Of a DNA stretch of 64,000 nt, positions 10,393 through 21,367 are shown one piece after another (position 1 is the first letter of the stretch; the number at the start of each line of letters is the position of its first letter). The translations under genes were made by a program, and so were the position numbers. Below the pieces are notes generated by a model, which was given only the letters and a program-made list of their open reading frames with translations, ran no database searches and was not told the origin of the DNA. Origin of the DNA: Epithemia pelagica (Eukaryota > Bacillariophyta > Bacillariophyceae > Surirellales > Surirellaceae); assembly GCA_946965045.2 (NCBI GenBank), contig OX337237.1, forward strand, positions 1,550,001 through 1,614,000, given 5' to 3'.

Positions 10393-11501
10393 GAACAGGA
10401 TGTTCATAGAACGATGGAAGTGAGTTTGGACATGAGACCCAACTGGATACAAACGGTTTTGTGAGGCCATGGACAAGCGAGTTAGCTCAGATTTTTGTTA
10501 TAGATGTGGTTGACTTTACTTTCCTCTCGGTAGCCCCATGTTGTCTATTGGACAAGTTCATGTAGGTTCAAAATTTCGAGGTTTCAATCATCAACGGTTT
10601 CCAACGGGTCATCAGGACACACGAGAACACGGCGAGAAAGGGGTGGATCCATAACTTGGAACTTAACCACAAAAGAGCTACTAGCATATCTTCGGTAACC
10701 ACTGAGGCTCGTTCAATCCCCAGACAAAGTCTTACATCCGTGGAATTGATTCAAACACTTGTTCCAGCAACATAGAATTTGCATCAGAAATGCGGAACAT
10801 TTGAATCGAGTTGAGATAGTGTGCGTTGGTGCGCAACCAAAACAATGCTCTAGTCTCTAGTCTCTATTGTAATGAATGTCTTGTTCTTCTGAAATTACTC
10901 CTACTGGTATACTGAGTGCTGAGATAGGTCAACCGGCGCAAATGACTTGCGAGATTCGAGTCATGGATCGTGTCCAAGACAACGACAGATTGCAAGAGGT
11001 ATGAGGTTAACTAAATTTGAAACTTACGCTAGCTAGGAGGTAGACCATGTTCCGCCTCCTCCTCCAGGAAGGCGCTTGAAATAAGTAACATTGAGATGAA
11101 CTTGTTCTGGAAGTCATGATTTGGTATCTCACCACTTCCATTGACTCCCACTTGGAGACAGTGCTAGCTAGGCATAGAGCACATACTGAGGACACGCCAC
11201 CTGTTTCTTTTGGTAGCCACTTCTAAGCCTTACTTCTACGCGGCTGAATCATCATCGATACTGCCTCTTCCAACTTTGGCCCCACAAAGTACTCCTACAC
11301 GGGAGACATCTTCGCTTGGGGGATCTTGGTCTTGCTTGTTGTTTGTGTGTGTCAAGTGTGACAAGTCACAACTTTCTCTATCTTCTCCCTTGGACGATCG
11401 GGACTAGAAGTGACTCGCATATACTGATGAAACATCGCGAACAGAACCTCAGTTTCGAACGATCACAATTCACAAATATTGAGAGGAGAGAAACAACAAA
11501 A
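10393..11501. other. Intergenic region between paralogues
   Basis: 1.1 kb with no convincing frame. It contains scattered short duplications (TAGTCTCTAGTCTCTA near 10852) but no element boundary that I can define. It probably holds the promoter of the 11502 gene. Confidence 0.4.
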
Positions 11502-12383
11502 ATGGCCGATCCATACGCCCGCACCGAGGCCAACCGTCCGGAAAGGATGGAAAACGCATTCAACAAATTGAAGAACTCGCTTTACAGAGGAACCTTTGTC
11601 ATGTTGTACAACATGACAATGGAGCAGCTCCATTCGCGTTATGCGAATCAAACGAACCTGACTGATAGAAGCCATGCGCGCTTCAAGGATCGTCTTGAAA
11701 ACATTCTACAAGCCGTCACAGACGAGGAGGCACAGACTATTGAGGAGCAACTCGAAGACTTGGCAAAATCACGCATGACATATCAAGAATTCGTTGGGAA
11801 AGATGGCGTCAAGCAGAATCTTAGTGAATTGGTTGAAAACACATGCTACCGCCTGGGATTCTGCTTTACCACAGCATCGGTCATGGACGAGAGAGGCAGG
11901 ATCCAAACTACAGGGGCGTCACCATCCAACTCACCACCAACTGACCGTGGATCACGAAGGGAAACCGAACGTCGAGCAGCAAACGAGCCGGACGAAACTG
12001 TTGAGCCTGTTGCAATCTCGGCCAATCGAAATGATGCGGTAAATGAGGAGGAAGACAATCCTGACGAAGAAGTGACGAGTGCGACCGCCGAAGTCGACGG
12101 TACTCATAATGATTCTCCTGGTACTGAAGATGGGAACGAGGAGGACAATGTCGATGATCCTGAACAGGAACACGCGGAGGATGACGACGAGAATGAACCA
12201 GCGGCTGCAATGATTCCTCAAGATGCATCCCGCGAACAGGAAGCAGGTCGCGTCACCACTCCAACAATCATAGGAGAGACCGAAGGTAACACCGGTGAAG
12301 CGGCAATTGCAGCCAACAACGATGAGGGAGATGTGGACTCACGAGAAGCGCAACCAGCCTCAAAGAAGATGCGTCTTGCGTAG
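11502..12383 (+). CDS. Acidic protein, tandem family member (intact copy 2)
   Basis: A 293-aa protein of unknown function. The open frame begins upstream at 11316, but the ATG at 11502 (MADPYARTEANRPERM) lies in an A-rich context and gives a compact N-terminal domain. Residues about 20-125 are helical. Residues 61-100 (FKDRLENIL...MTYQEFV) align with the core of the 9655 gene. Residues about 130-285 are very acidic and Asn/Thr/Ala-rich, and the protein ends in KKMRLA, parallel to KKIRLD in its neighbour. The acidic tail is absent from the neighbour, so the copies have diverged in length and charge. The stop lies only about 100 bp from the convergent Sec23/24-like gene. Confidence 0.65.
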   Translation: MADPYARTEANRPERMENAFNKLKNSLYRGTFVMLYNMTMEQLHSRYANQTNLTDRSHARFKDRLENILQAVTDEEAQTIEEQLEDLAKSRMTYQEFVGKDGVKQNLSELVENTCYRLGFCFTTASVMDERGRIQTTGASPSNSPPTDRGSRRETERRAANEPDETVEPVAISANRNDAVNEEEDNPDEEVTSATAEVDGTHNDSPGTEDGNEEDNVDDPEQEHAEDDDENEPAAAMIPQDASREQEAGRVTTPTIIGETEGNTGEAAIAANNDEGDVDSREAQPASKKMRLA

Positions 12384-12487
12384 ACGGGAGCAACTACACT
12401 TAATACGATCCGGGAATAAGTAGAAAAGTAACTTGGATACGATGAATCACCACTTTCGTTGCTGTCAAGAATTGCCCTGGTTTATAG

Positions 12488-15463
12488 TCATACTTGTCCC
12501 AAACTGCCCTCATCAAACGGACTTTCTTTCAGGTCTAACTGTGATTCCACTTGAGCTGCCATGGCCTGTCTCCACGCCTCAAAGCTGGCATAGTCCGGAC
12601 TAAGCGCTTTGTCCTCGTTACAACATAACTCTCGAAATCTAATCAACCCTTCGTCACACGATTCCTCTACAACATATCGTATTGGTGGACGTGAGGGATA
12701 ACTTGATTGCGCAAAGTCAATGGCACTTTGCAATCCTGGACCCACGTTGCTCCTCCCTTGACTTGGTTTTGGAAGCTGAACTCTGATAGTACCGCTTCCG
12801 CTTGACATTACCAGGCTTGCGTCAACCACCAACAATTCTCGAGGACTATCCACAAAGAAAAACAGTCCGTCATTTGGAACGGTCGCGCAATCCTGAACGG
12901 CCCACCCAATCGCGTCATTCCGTAATTCAATGAGTTCTACCAAAGGTTCCAGCTCATCAGCGGCACCACTTGTATCGGTTCGACGACTCTGGATGTCCTG
13001 CGCCGAAGTGGCACCCCACAGCTGAAGCCGGGGCGCAATACAGCGGGTCAGCGAGTCAGGTGGCATGCTCGAAAGTTGCGAGAGTGCGGCAAATCGATCG
13101 TCCAAAGACAAATCGGAAAATACATCACTCTGCAATAACATGAAGATCATGAGTGACATATTTTGTAAATGCGCATGACCCTTGCCGAGAAGTATCTCAG
13201 TTTTCGAAAGTTCTCCGTTCCGGTTCAGCAGTCGCTCCGAGGCAACAAACAGATTATTGTCTTCACTCGCATCGGGCATTGACGGTAAAAGACCATTTCT
13301 CTGCTTTTCTTGAAGTTCCTCGTCCTTTTGTTGCGCAGATCGGTACGCACACACCAGAAGAGCTTGTAGCCATTCTTCGGCAATTGGCTGGGCCTCTTGC
13401 ACGCCATCTTGCAAGGAGGCCAATGCCAATTTGTGGAAAAGAACAATTGCCATCGCCTCCGGATCCAAACTATTGTATATAGCTTCTGTATCACTGGCCA
13501 AATGAGGTAACCCAACGGGCTGACTCGAGATCCGCATACGACGAACCGTGTAAGCTCGTCCGTCCTCCAGGGTTTCAATGGTCGTGTACGCGCAACAAGT
13601 CTGTACAACTGGTTTTGTAACGACATTGCCCAAGTGTTCCACATAAAACTCGTTCGGTACTATCGATTGTGTCACTTGCAAATCGACAGAAAACGTCGAG
13701 TATTGATCGCACGAAGCGGTCTTCCACAAGTTTGATTCTTCTTCTGCAAACGCTGGTCCAGTCAGACCGGCTTCATTGTACAGTTCGAACAAGGGCATGT
13801 CACTATCAGCTGATACAGTGCTGGTGTTGGCATCCACACCAAATCCAGGCGATATACGCAAGCGCAATTCCACTCCAAATGCTCGTCCGTTGCTCCATGG
13901 TTCACGACTCTTCCACTCTGACTGTACCTCATTCCACGCTGACGGAATGGGATACACTGCAGTTCCGTGACCTCCAGTCTTGATCAATCCTGACATTAGG
14001 ACCAGACCAAACTCGCGCATATCTTGTTCATCTTCACAGGCAATGCCCATAATGTCAACAGCGAGGGCAGCGTCGACGCACTGACGGCCGAGATCGGAAT
14101 AATATGACATCCATTCAACGGAGGCACCATTGGGGTACCTATCCTCCAATGCCTCTGGTGACCAATCACTTGCAAGGATATTGTCTCTATCTGTTTCAGA
14201 ATTGGAACTTGTAGGGCATGAAGATATCGTTTCAGACAAGGCTCGGCCGCCAAATACCCCTCTTGTAGCTGGGGATACGGGTAGACGATCACCATAATTA
14301 GAATGATTCGTCATGGAAGTGCCATCGACTCGCGTGCACTGGTGCATTGGTGGTCCTCCGAGAAGCACCGACACTTGAGCCCCGGCATAGGGAAATGGAT
14401 GTTGATGGGTTGTGGCTGACAAGGGAACCTTGCTAGAATCGCCAACGTTATGCCCATACTGCAAAAGAGCCTCGGAAATATTGGAGAGAATCCATCCCAG
14501 TTGCATCCCTGACGAGGTACTTTTCGAACGACCATTTGGATGAGAACCATTTGAGGGCATATCGTAGGAAGTCACAACAGGAACCTCATCACTCATTTTG
14601 CCATGATCTTGATAAGAGGCATAGTCCAATAAAGATCGCAACATTGTTTTCGTGTGGGCCATATGAACTTCATCCATCGGAACCAATGAGTCAAACAATC
14701 GTTCCATTAACAATGGACTTTGCAACGGATATTGCTGCAAGTGCGGAACAGGAGAGTCGAGTTGAAAGATGCGACAGTCTTGGTCTGAAACCAGTACGAT
14801 ACTCAAGTGTACATGGCTTGGTATGTTATTATTGATGCTGCTCATCAACAACTCATGGACGGTTCGCCAATAGCTCGAATCGGTCGCTGTCGCATCCAAC
14901 ACAACAAACCAGAGGAGAGGACAAGCCATGGCTGGTAATTCATAAATTGCGGCTCGACCATGCGACTGCTGGGATGGAGGAGCAGAAGAATTTGAAGAGG
15001 ACTTTGGCAACACGGAAGAATAGCCAAGGGGAAGTGCCACGATGCTAGTATCATTGGAACTTTTGGCCGCTCGACCAGCCGAGAAGCTGATATCCGTTAC
15101 ATCTTCTTCTTGTTTCCACCGTGCTGCTTGCTGTTGCTCCAAGGTCGCACTGGAAACCTTGCCACAGAGGTAGCAAAGCAAAAACGTCGGTGCCGAAAAG
15201 GTTTCAATCGCAGAGTTCATCCGTCCACTACTACTCGGGTGATAATGAGTTTGTCGGGTGGGCTGCGGTGCTCCACAATGCAAGCATTTGGGAATCATGG
15301 ACAGCGGAGGTGGCAAAGCCGTGGTAGTTGTTGTCGGCGCAAACGAAGCCGGATGTGGGCTAGCCAAGGGCTGCAGGGCGACGGCCAGAGGAAGACTGGT
15401 TTCATCCCAGAGATCGGAAGATGAAGGGAAATGACCAACTACTGTCCGGATTGGAAGCGCCAT
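12488..15463 (-). CDS. Sec23/Sec24-like COPII coat protein (divergent)
   Basis: A 991-aa protein with the Sec23/Sec24 order of domains. A proline-flanked N-terminal strand (LPLAVALQPLA, about 24-34) comes first. A zinc finger follows with CLHC (C60, C63) and CYLC (C97, C100). Next is a vWA-like trunk (LLWFVVLDATATDSSYWRTVHELL and the following strands). The segment AVDIMGIACEDEQDMREFGLVLMSG and the following GG resemble the Sec23/24 trunk end. Later come beta-sandwich and helical regions and a C-terminal gelsolin-like part (DGLFFFVDSPRELLVV). COPII coats bud ER-to-Golgi vesicles. The frame starts at a TTG; the ATG at 15463 (MALPIRTVV) is used here. Similarity is partial and long Ser/Thr-rich inserts are present. 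I cannot say whether it is nearer Sec23 or Sec24, or a lineage-specific relative. Confidence 0.65.
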   Translation of the reverse strand: MALPIRTVVGHFPSSSDLWDETSLPLAVALQPLASPHPASFAPTTTTTALPPPLSMIPKCLHCGAPQPTRQTHYHPSSSGRMNSAIETFSAPTFLLCYLCGKVSSATLEQQQAARWKQEEDVTDISFSAGRAAKSSNDTSIVALPLGYSSVLPKSSSNSSAPPSQQSHGRAAIYELPAMACPLLWFVVLDATATDSSYWRTVHELLMSSINNNIPSHVHLSIVLVSDQDCRIFQLDSPVPHLQQYPLQSPLLMERLFDSLVPMDEVHMAHTKTMLRSLLDYASYQDHGKMSDEVPVVTSYDMPSNGSHPNGRSKSTSSGMQLGWILSNISEALLQYGHNVGDSSKVPLSATTHQHPFPYAGAQVSVLLGGPPMHQCTRVDGTSMTNHSNYGDRLPVSPATRGVFGGRALSETISSCPTSSNSETDRDNILASDWSPEALEDRYPNGASVEWMSYYSDLGRQCVDAALAVDIMGIACEDEQDMREFGLVLMSGLIKTGGHGTAVYPIPSAWNEVQSEWKSREPWSNGRAFGVELRLRISPGFGVDANTSTVSADSDMPLFELYNEAGLTGPAFAEEESNLWKTASCDQYSTFSVDLQVTQSIVPNEFYVEHLGNVVTKPVVQTCCAYTTIETLEDGRAYTVRRMRISSQPVGLPHLASDTEAIYNSLDPEAMAIVLFHKLALASLQDGVQEAQPIAEEWLQALLVCAYRSAQQKDEELQEKQRNGLLPSMPDASEDNNLFVASERLLNRNGELSKTEILLGKGHAHLQNMSLMIFMLLQSDVFSDLSLDDRFAALSQLSSMPPDSLTRCIAPRLQLWGATSAQDIQSRRTDTSGAADELEPLVELIELRNDAIGWAVQDCATVPNDGLFFFVDSPRELLVVDASLVMSSGSGTIRVQLPKPSQGRSNVGPGLQSAIDFAQSSYPSRPPIRYVVEESCDEGLIRFRELCCNEDKALSPDYASFEAWRQAMAAQVESQLDLKESPFDEGSLGQV

Positions 15464-16231
15464 GACTATCAAATTGTTCTATTTGACGGTGATTTGATGC
15501 AATAATAAAGGTTTGGCATTGGCAATTGGCAACGTCGCAAGCGCCAAATGGTTACCCTTTGCCGTTTGCCGTTGGCAAAATGACCTTTGAGCGACCCAAA
15601 AGCGAGTCAGTGGGTCGAATCAAGATGGCTCGGGAATCGGAAATGAAGTTGATCTGGAGGACCAAGATGCAAGCCCTATTGAACAAAAGGGGTAACGTGG
15701 TGATATGCATGCCTCTCAGTTTGACTGCCGACAGGTCCGATGTCCGAGTTCCAGTGGGGCCGTCCACTGCCTTGTCTAAGGAGGTAATAAGTTTTTCAAG
15801 TGGGACGGGACAAGAAACATTCCAAGCACTCTCCTGTATTGTTATGACCGAAAAGTATGCTATTAGGCCAATGGAATAACACATTTACGAGTCACAAAAA
15901 TCGAGGCAGAAACCAGAAGAGGTTGGGTTCCTCCTCAAGTCTTTCTCTCTCGTCACCCTATCAGTGCCGACATGATTTTGGTGAACTCCTCTGTATCACA
16001 CACTTCGAAAGAGAAATCAGTTAGCTTTTGACAAGATGCGTGTCAAGGGGGAGCACAAAGAAGCGCTTTCAAAAGGAAATCCGTCATTGCGACATGCTAC
16101 TTGGGCCTCCGAATTTGACTCCAAGGAGCATCGGCTCTCCTTAGCAGCCCTCTCCCATCGGAAGCCCCTGATCCGACCCGAGAGCGATTGCGACCACATC
16201 AATCACTTCGCAGTACAACGCGGACGTCGAC
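15464..16231. other. Intergenic region upstream of the Sec23/24-like gene
   Basis: Holds a TTGGCA/TTTGCCG-rich imperfect repeat patch at about 15513-15580. A plus frame from 15526 begins at a TTG and reads nothing recognisable. Presumably the promoter of the gene on the left and the 3' flank of the AAA gene on the right. Confidence 0.4.
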
Positions 16232-19200
16232 TCAACAATGAGAATCGACCGAAACGGTTGTCCTTGTTTCCACATCATTGAACCGTTGACGAGCTAGAAG
16301 GTGTGATCCACCATCAGAGCTCTTCAAACCCGATAAATCCACCAATTGGCCGCTGTATTTTGCCAGGAGTTGGTCCGCCTTTGCCTTTGCTCCCCAAGCT
16401 TTGTATAATGTCCAGGACCTTGTGAGATATGTGCTAGCCCAATACAGATCTCTCTTCCTGAGAAAGTACAATCCCGCAAGTTCATTTCCAACAGCCTAGA
16501 GTCCTGGCAAGTGAGATGCAATAATTTGACTTCCTCGAATGGATAAACTCAGCTTACCTGTATGTTTGTAAAACCAAGCCGACCAGCTGCAGATATTCCC
16601 TTGTCATACGCCTCTCGCACAGAGTGTTGTCGTCTGCTCAGAGAATAGAGTTCCGCTTTCAGAAGCAGGGCAAGGTGGTACACATTCACGCATTTCTTTC
16701 GAAGCATTCGATCCAACTGTCGCAGATATCTCCTTCCTTCTACCAAGAAAAGAGAAGCCCTTCCACAGGCAGATCTTCTTGCCCACTCGCAAGCAATTAG
16801 TCCTTGAAAGAAAAGACGAACTGGTAGTATGTAGGTCGGCCCCTCATGCATCGCAGAGTAAAGCTTTCGTGACATCGACAGTGCAAGATCCATATCGCCA
16901 AACAAGAAACCAAGAATCATGCGAAAAAGGCGTACAAACCCCATTGCTCGGTCATTCTGGTGAAGTTTATACCTGTTAAAACTGGCATCTTGATCCTCAA
17001 TTATTTCGCCTGACAATACGGTAGGGTCTTTACTGCGTCCCATGAGGTTGAGTACGTACTGAACTGGAACCTCACAAAGTTCAGTATAATGGGAGAGTTT
17101 AAGGCCGCATATCATACTATGCATTTTCGTGGCATCCTTTGACAAAGGCACAAGTGTAAGGCCAGACATCAAATAAAGTAATGTGTACGTTGTGAAGACA
17201 ATGCACAGTGAGGAAGCATGCCCTCTGTCCATGACTATGCGTTTTGCTTCTATGACCATATCCAGTGCTTTCGATATGGGATGCTTCCAATGAGTACAAA
17301 AGAAACCTGCGGCCGCAAAAACTTTAGCCCGACTCAATGAATCGACTTTTTCAGCCATTTTAGTAGCAGTTTGGGCCATCCGTTCTTCACCATCATAATC
17401 ACCAATGGAAGCCAGCATTACAGCACAAGATGTCAACGCAGATGGAGCATGTTCCGTGAACCCATACTTTAACGTCAATCTTGTCGAATGAAGTGAAGCC
17501 AACATTTGCGCTAGGTCGGCTATAGAAAGACCCATCTCAAAGAGAGCAAAGCAGAAATCCAACGCAGTAACGACGTTTGGGTCTTGAACGTCTGGTAAAC
17601 CTAGGAGCATGTCTTCTGAAAGGGAAGAAACTGCATCTCGGAAAAGTACCCAAACCGAATTCTTGAATATGGATAGTTTCACCAACAGTTTATTTTCAGG
17701 AATCGCAAAGCCCAGATCTCGAAGAACAGAGGTTGCGAAATGACGGGCGTCCTGACGCCTGTCAAGTTGGTACAGAGCAAAAAACTTGAACAGAAGTATA
17801 GGGCAAGTCTCTTGGAATGTCCTTGACATGGCTCCAACAGAGTCCACTTCCTTGCAACATTGCTCCATTTCCCCACTGCAATAAAGCACCTCCACGTAGA
17901 AGTTCGACAGCTTCAACATTAAATCGTATTCTCTTGTCCAGCCGCCTATCTTTTCGACCATGACCATCGCAGTCTCAATGTATCCCTTTGCCGGATTAAG
18001 TGCCATTTTCTTTAATGAAATTTGTGATGCTCGAAAATTCAAATCGACAAGTTGGAGAATTTCTCTTTCATTGGTGGTCGGCGATTTTCCAGCATTCATG
18101 TGATCAGTGGCAAGCAGCACAAGACTATCACGTTCATTGCCAAGATCAATATTTTCTTCCGCATCAACTATACTGAGCAGAGCCTGTCCAAGAGAACGAT
18201 AGAAGTCAGGACCCCTCTCGCCTTTTAGAGACCTCGCTGTCTCGCGAATTCGATCATGCGTAAACTTGTATTCGAATTCTCCAATTTTTTCCAGCATGCC
18301 TTCTGAGACGGCATCTCCTAGAAGAGATTGCAGTTGACTAAGATTGTTTTCGGGAGGTTCAATGTTCTCATGAGCGCCGAAGCCATGTGATTCTCGTAAT
18401 CTATCAAGAATCCTGACGTTGAAGCGAGAAGGACCTATACATGCGGCCACCGATAGAGCAGCTTTCAATGCATCAGGAAGATCAGACAATCTACCAGCAA
18501 TGACGTTCACAATGGTTTCATGCGTTGAAGTCTCCATCACGACGGATTCATGGTCCCACTCCCAACAAAGCCGACTGGTTGAGTAGTATATGAGTGTCTT
18601 CTTCTCTAGCATAGCCAGGAACTGAATAAGAAACATCGCATTGCCATTAGTTCTTCGATGTAAGACTTGAGCCAAAACCTTGCAGTCATCACAAGAGCGT
18701 CGTGTCAGGTAAGCTGTTATTTCCGCAACTGCTTTCACTTCTAAATTGGTGATCTCGATCGTTCTTGGAGTGGCAAATTCAAGCAGCCTGTCCATGTCCC
18801 TCCTATTTTCCGGCTGTGGACGATAGGCAGCCACAAACACAAGACTGGGCGACTGTTGATCCACTAGTGATGGCTCTATAAGTGACCAGTAGTCCGTCTT
18901 TGCCCAATGAACATCATCTTGCATAATCACAACAAGTCGATCGTTTGAGACTATGCGAAATAACGATCTCAGTGCAAGCCCTAACTGCTGAAACATGCGA
19001 AGGGAAGAGGAGAGCTCATTTCGTGAAACGTTTCTCCGGTCTCTGTGAGCAAGGTCGTGACTTTCTTTCATTTCTTCACTTGTTGGACCGTCAATCTCAT
19101 TATCTTGAGATATCACTTCATTTGATGCGAGCTTCTTGCTGCAGATTGTATATATTCGCGGACAAATCAATGAGAGCACATTCAATTGTTGATTGGAAAG

Positions 19201-19569
19201 ACCGTTTTCGATTTCTCCAGGCAAGCATGATTCATGATCTTTCAGAATCTGTGTTATCAGGTCCGACAACGCGTCTGCCAAGGCCAAAAATGGATCATCT
19301 ATAAACTCTTCGTGCTTTCCAGTAAGACAAAATGCGTCTGCGGAGAGTACCTTGTCACGAAGGGCTTGCAGCAAACTTGACTTTCCTGAACCTGACTGCC
19401 CTTTCAACAGAAGAACCCGGCGTTCTAAGGTATGGCTGAACACGGTGTCTTCCAGGATTTTCAACTCCTCTCGTCTTCCGCACACAGAGGTAAGGAAGCT
19501 GTCAAAGTAGCCAACCAGTAAATCAGCTCTGTGGACCAGGACGAACAGTCGCAAGAAACCGGAGCGCAT
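16232..19569 (-). CDS. Orc1-like AAA ATPase with helical-repeat tail, two exons
   Basis: About 1091 aa after splicing. N-terminal ATPase: CGRREEL box, Walker A GQSGSGKSS (Lys63), Walker B-type VVIMQDDVHW (Asp218-Asp219), then VFVAAYRP, as in AAA_16 or LuxR/adenylate-cyclase-10-type STAND ATPases. The remaining 750 residues are helical and TPR-like. The first-exon frame ends at GFTNIQ followed by a perfect donor (CAG|GTAAGC, intron from 16557). A 62-bp intron ends in CTCTAG at 16496. Exon 2 (16495-16232) then reads AVGNELAGLYFLRKRDLYW and YKAWGAKAKADQLLAKY, which is the usual ending of this family and confirms the splice. The frame begins at TTG 19590; the ATG at 19569 is chosen. That start overlaps the TatD stop by 47 bp on the same strand, so the true 5' end is uncertain. 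Proteins like this often act as signal-responsive switches. Confidence 0.75.
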
Positions 19570-20926
19570 TGGAATGTGTAATATGAGCAACCTCCTTGAT
19601 CGGACGATCCAGTGCCCAGGCTAAATAGGACACGGCACCCGTTGTTCCCCCCACTAAATTGTCGGTCGCATGCAAGTCGGATTCGGCCAACAATCGATCC
19701 AAGGGAACTGTTCGAATGGCTTGGATTCCTTGACGCCTTGATTTCTCCGACGAACACATGGCATAGTTGATGCTGTGCGAAAACCCAAAATAGAGCAGCG
19801 GCCGCGGTAACGTCAATATTTTGTTCGATTGATCTCCATTGTCTCCTTTATTCACAACGGACGCAGTATCCGCAGACCTGTCAGTATCTATGTCTTGCTG
19901 TTCTTGTTCTTTCTTCTTGTTCTTCCATTTGCTCCGACTTTTATTTGGTATACCGTGATAGAACTCGTTTTCCCATTTCAACAGTTGTTGCACCTGATGA
20001 GAAGTACCCGAAAAGGAATGTAGCGCAATCGCAGGTGGGAACAAGGATTTACGATGTTGTTTGTCGGTGACGGAAGAGGAGAGATCATCATGGTTGTTTC
20101 GTTCACTTTTTGTTTTTCGTTTGTCATCCTTCCACTCTGGGGGAAGTAAATTTTGTAGACATTCCATCAAAACTCCCTGTTGCTGTACACAATGCACACT
20201 GACTGGACGCTGATACTGAGCGGCCAGTTTCAGTTGCTGTACAAAGACGTGCCGTTGCAATTCCAGAGCCTGCTGTTTGGTCAAGCCTTCAGAGGCAGGG
20301 AATCGTACTAATTTGGCCATTTTGCAAAGACCAATTTCTCCGACCATTATACCTGCATGTTGTTGTAAATGCCTCTCCAATCGGTCCAACCAGGAATTGT
20401 CTGTCATCGAGAAGCCGTGCAAGTACCAAGGGTGAACTCCCAAGGCTGCCATTCGGTACTTGGAGCGAGATGCGTACTCTAAACAGTCTTCCCAATCAGA
20501 TTCTTGGACTGCGCAAGTAAGGCAAAGGATAGTTTTGGTCTCGCGAAGGTCGTCCTCTCGATCAGTTGCACTATCAACGGAGCATACCAAAGATGGATCA
20601 TTTTCGATTCGATACAGTTCTTGAGACTCTCGTTCTAAATGTGTGTGTCCGTGAGTGTCAACCAGAAGGGATGCGCATGAGTTTCCTTCTGCTCCCTGTG
20701 AATTGAGAGCATACCATGCCGATTGTGGAGAAAGAGGACCGTCGTCGGACAACGACGGTTGTCCCTCTTCGTGTTTCACGGCGAGTTCTGATGAAATAGT
20801 ACGAGCGGCGCCCGTTCCAAACTCTCCATCAGCTCCATCTGTCTCTGCCTGACTCTTTGGTAAGAACAAATCATCTGGAAGAAACGTACAGCAAGGACAT
20901 GATGGACCTTTGTCGTTCAACAACAT
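19523..20926 (-). CDS. TatD-family metal-dependent DNase/hydrolase
   Basis: A 467-aa TatD-like TIM-barrel hydrolase, probably a nuclease acting on DNA ends. The first 85 residues are family-foreign and low complexity. The metal-site motifs follow in order: VDTHGHTHLE (H92, H94), ALGVHPW, MVGEIGL (Glu), VSVHCVQQQG (His), ALHSFSG (His), ESDLHA (Asp), and the closing HITHSNALRFL typical of TatD ends. GEIGLC replaces the usual GEIGLD. An insertion of about 45 charged residues sits between the HSFSG strand and the ESD motif. The ATG at 20926 follows a GTG three bases upstream that is not used. The gene shares strand and 47 bp with the downstream AAA gene, and is divergent from SERRATE on the other side. 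Confidence 0.85.
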   Translation of the reverse strand: MLLNDKGPSCPCCTFLPDDLFLPKSQAETDGADGEFGTGAARTISSELAVKHEEGQPSLSDDGPLSPQSAWYALNSQGAEGNSCASLLVDTHGHTHLERESQELYRIENDPSLVCSVDSATDREDDLRETKTILCLTCAVQESDWEDCLEYASRSKYRMAALGVHPWYLHGFSMTDNSWLDRLERHLQQHAGIMVGEIGLCKMAKLVRFPASEGLTKQQALELQRHVFVQQLKLAAQYQRPVSVHCVQQQGVLMECLQNLLPPEWKDDKRKTKSERNNHDDLSSSVTDKQHRKSLFPPAIALHSFSGTSHQVQQLLKWENEFYHGIPNKSRSKWKNKKKEQEQQDIDTDRSADTASVVNKGDNGDQSNKILTLPRPLLYFGFSHSINYAMCSSEKSRRQGIQAIRTVPLDRLLAESDLHATDNLVGGTTGAVSYLAWALDRPIKEVAHITHSNALRFLATVRPGPQS

Positions 20927-21367
20927 CACTGTTTCGATTATGTTTTTTTGGGGTGGGGATCAAAATGTCATAGCGTATGGGGGTGTGTGTAAGAAGGGGT
21001 GTGAATTTTCTACGGCTATCGACCCAGGGGAGACTACTCCCAAGCGAGGGTGAGTCATGAGATTCCGTGACTCGCCCCTTTGTGTGAATTCGTATACTCA
21101 ATGCACACAAGATCTTAGTCAATCATTACGCCTATTCTCCGCTTGGGGGTACAGGGGTAACCAAAAAGTTTGATTGTGCGACCGATCAAAGCTCGCGTAG
21201 TAACGGTAACCGTTAAGAGATATCATGATAAAACTTAGCGTGATGGCACACCACAGCCCTCCATCACAACAACAGACGACCGAAGTCCACACGAGAAGTC
21301 GTTCAACCTTGCTGTTCTGCTTCCGGTAGTGAATTTGTCTCTTAACTGGTGTGGTGGCTGTTACACC
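20927..21367. promoter_or_regulatory. Divergent intergenic region (TatD / SERRATE)
   Basis: 441 bp between two genes transcribed outward, so it must hold both promoters. A hairpin-capable sequence at about 21049-21078 has the arms GGTGAGTCATG and CGTGACTCGCC, which pair with two G-T wobbles. TGAGTCA is an AP-1/bZIP-type half of that hairpin. The regulatory role is inferred only. Confidence 0.4.

Noticed and set aside
10483-10510. tRNA D-arm-like GAGTTAGCTCAG
   Set aside because: No matching acceptor, anticodon or T arms at the right spacing.
15526-15879. 117-aa plus-strand frame upstream of the Sec23/24-like gene
   Set aside because: It starts at a TTG, lies partly in a TTGGCA-rich repeat patch, and has an equally long opposing frame.
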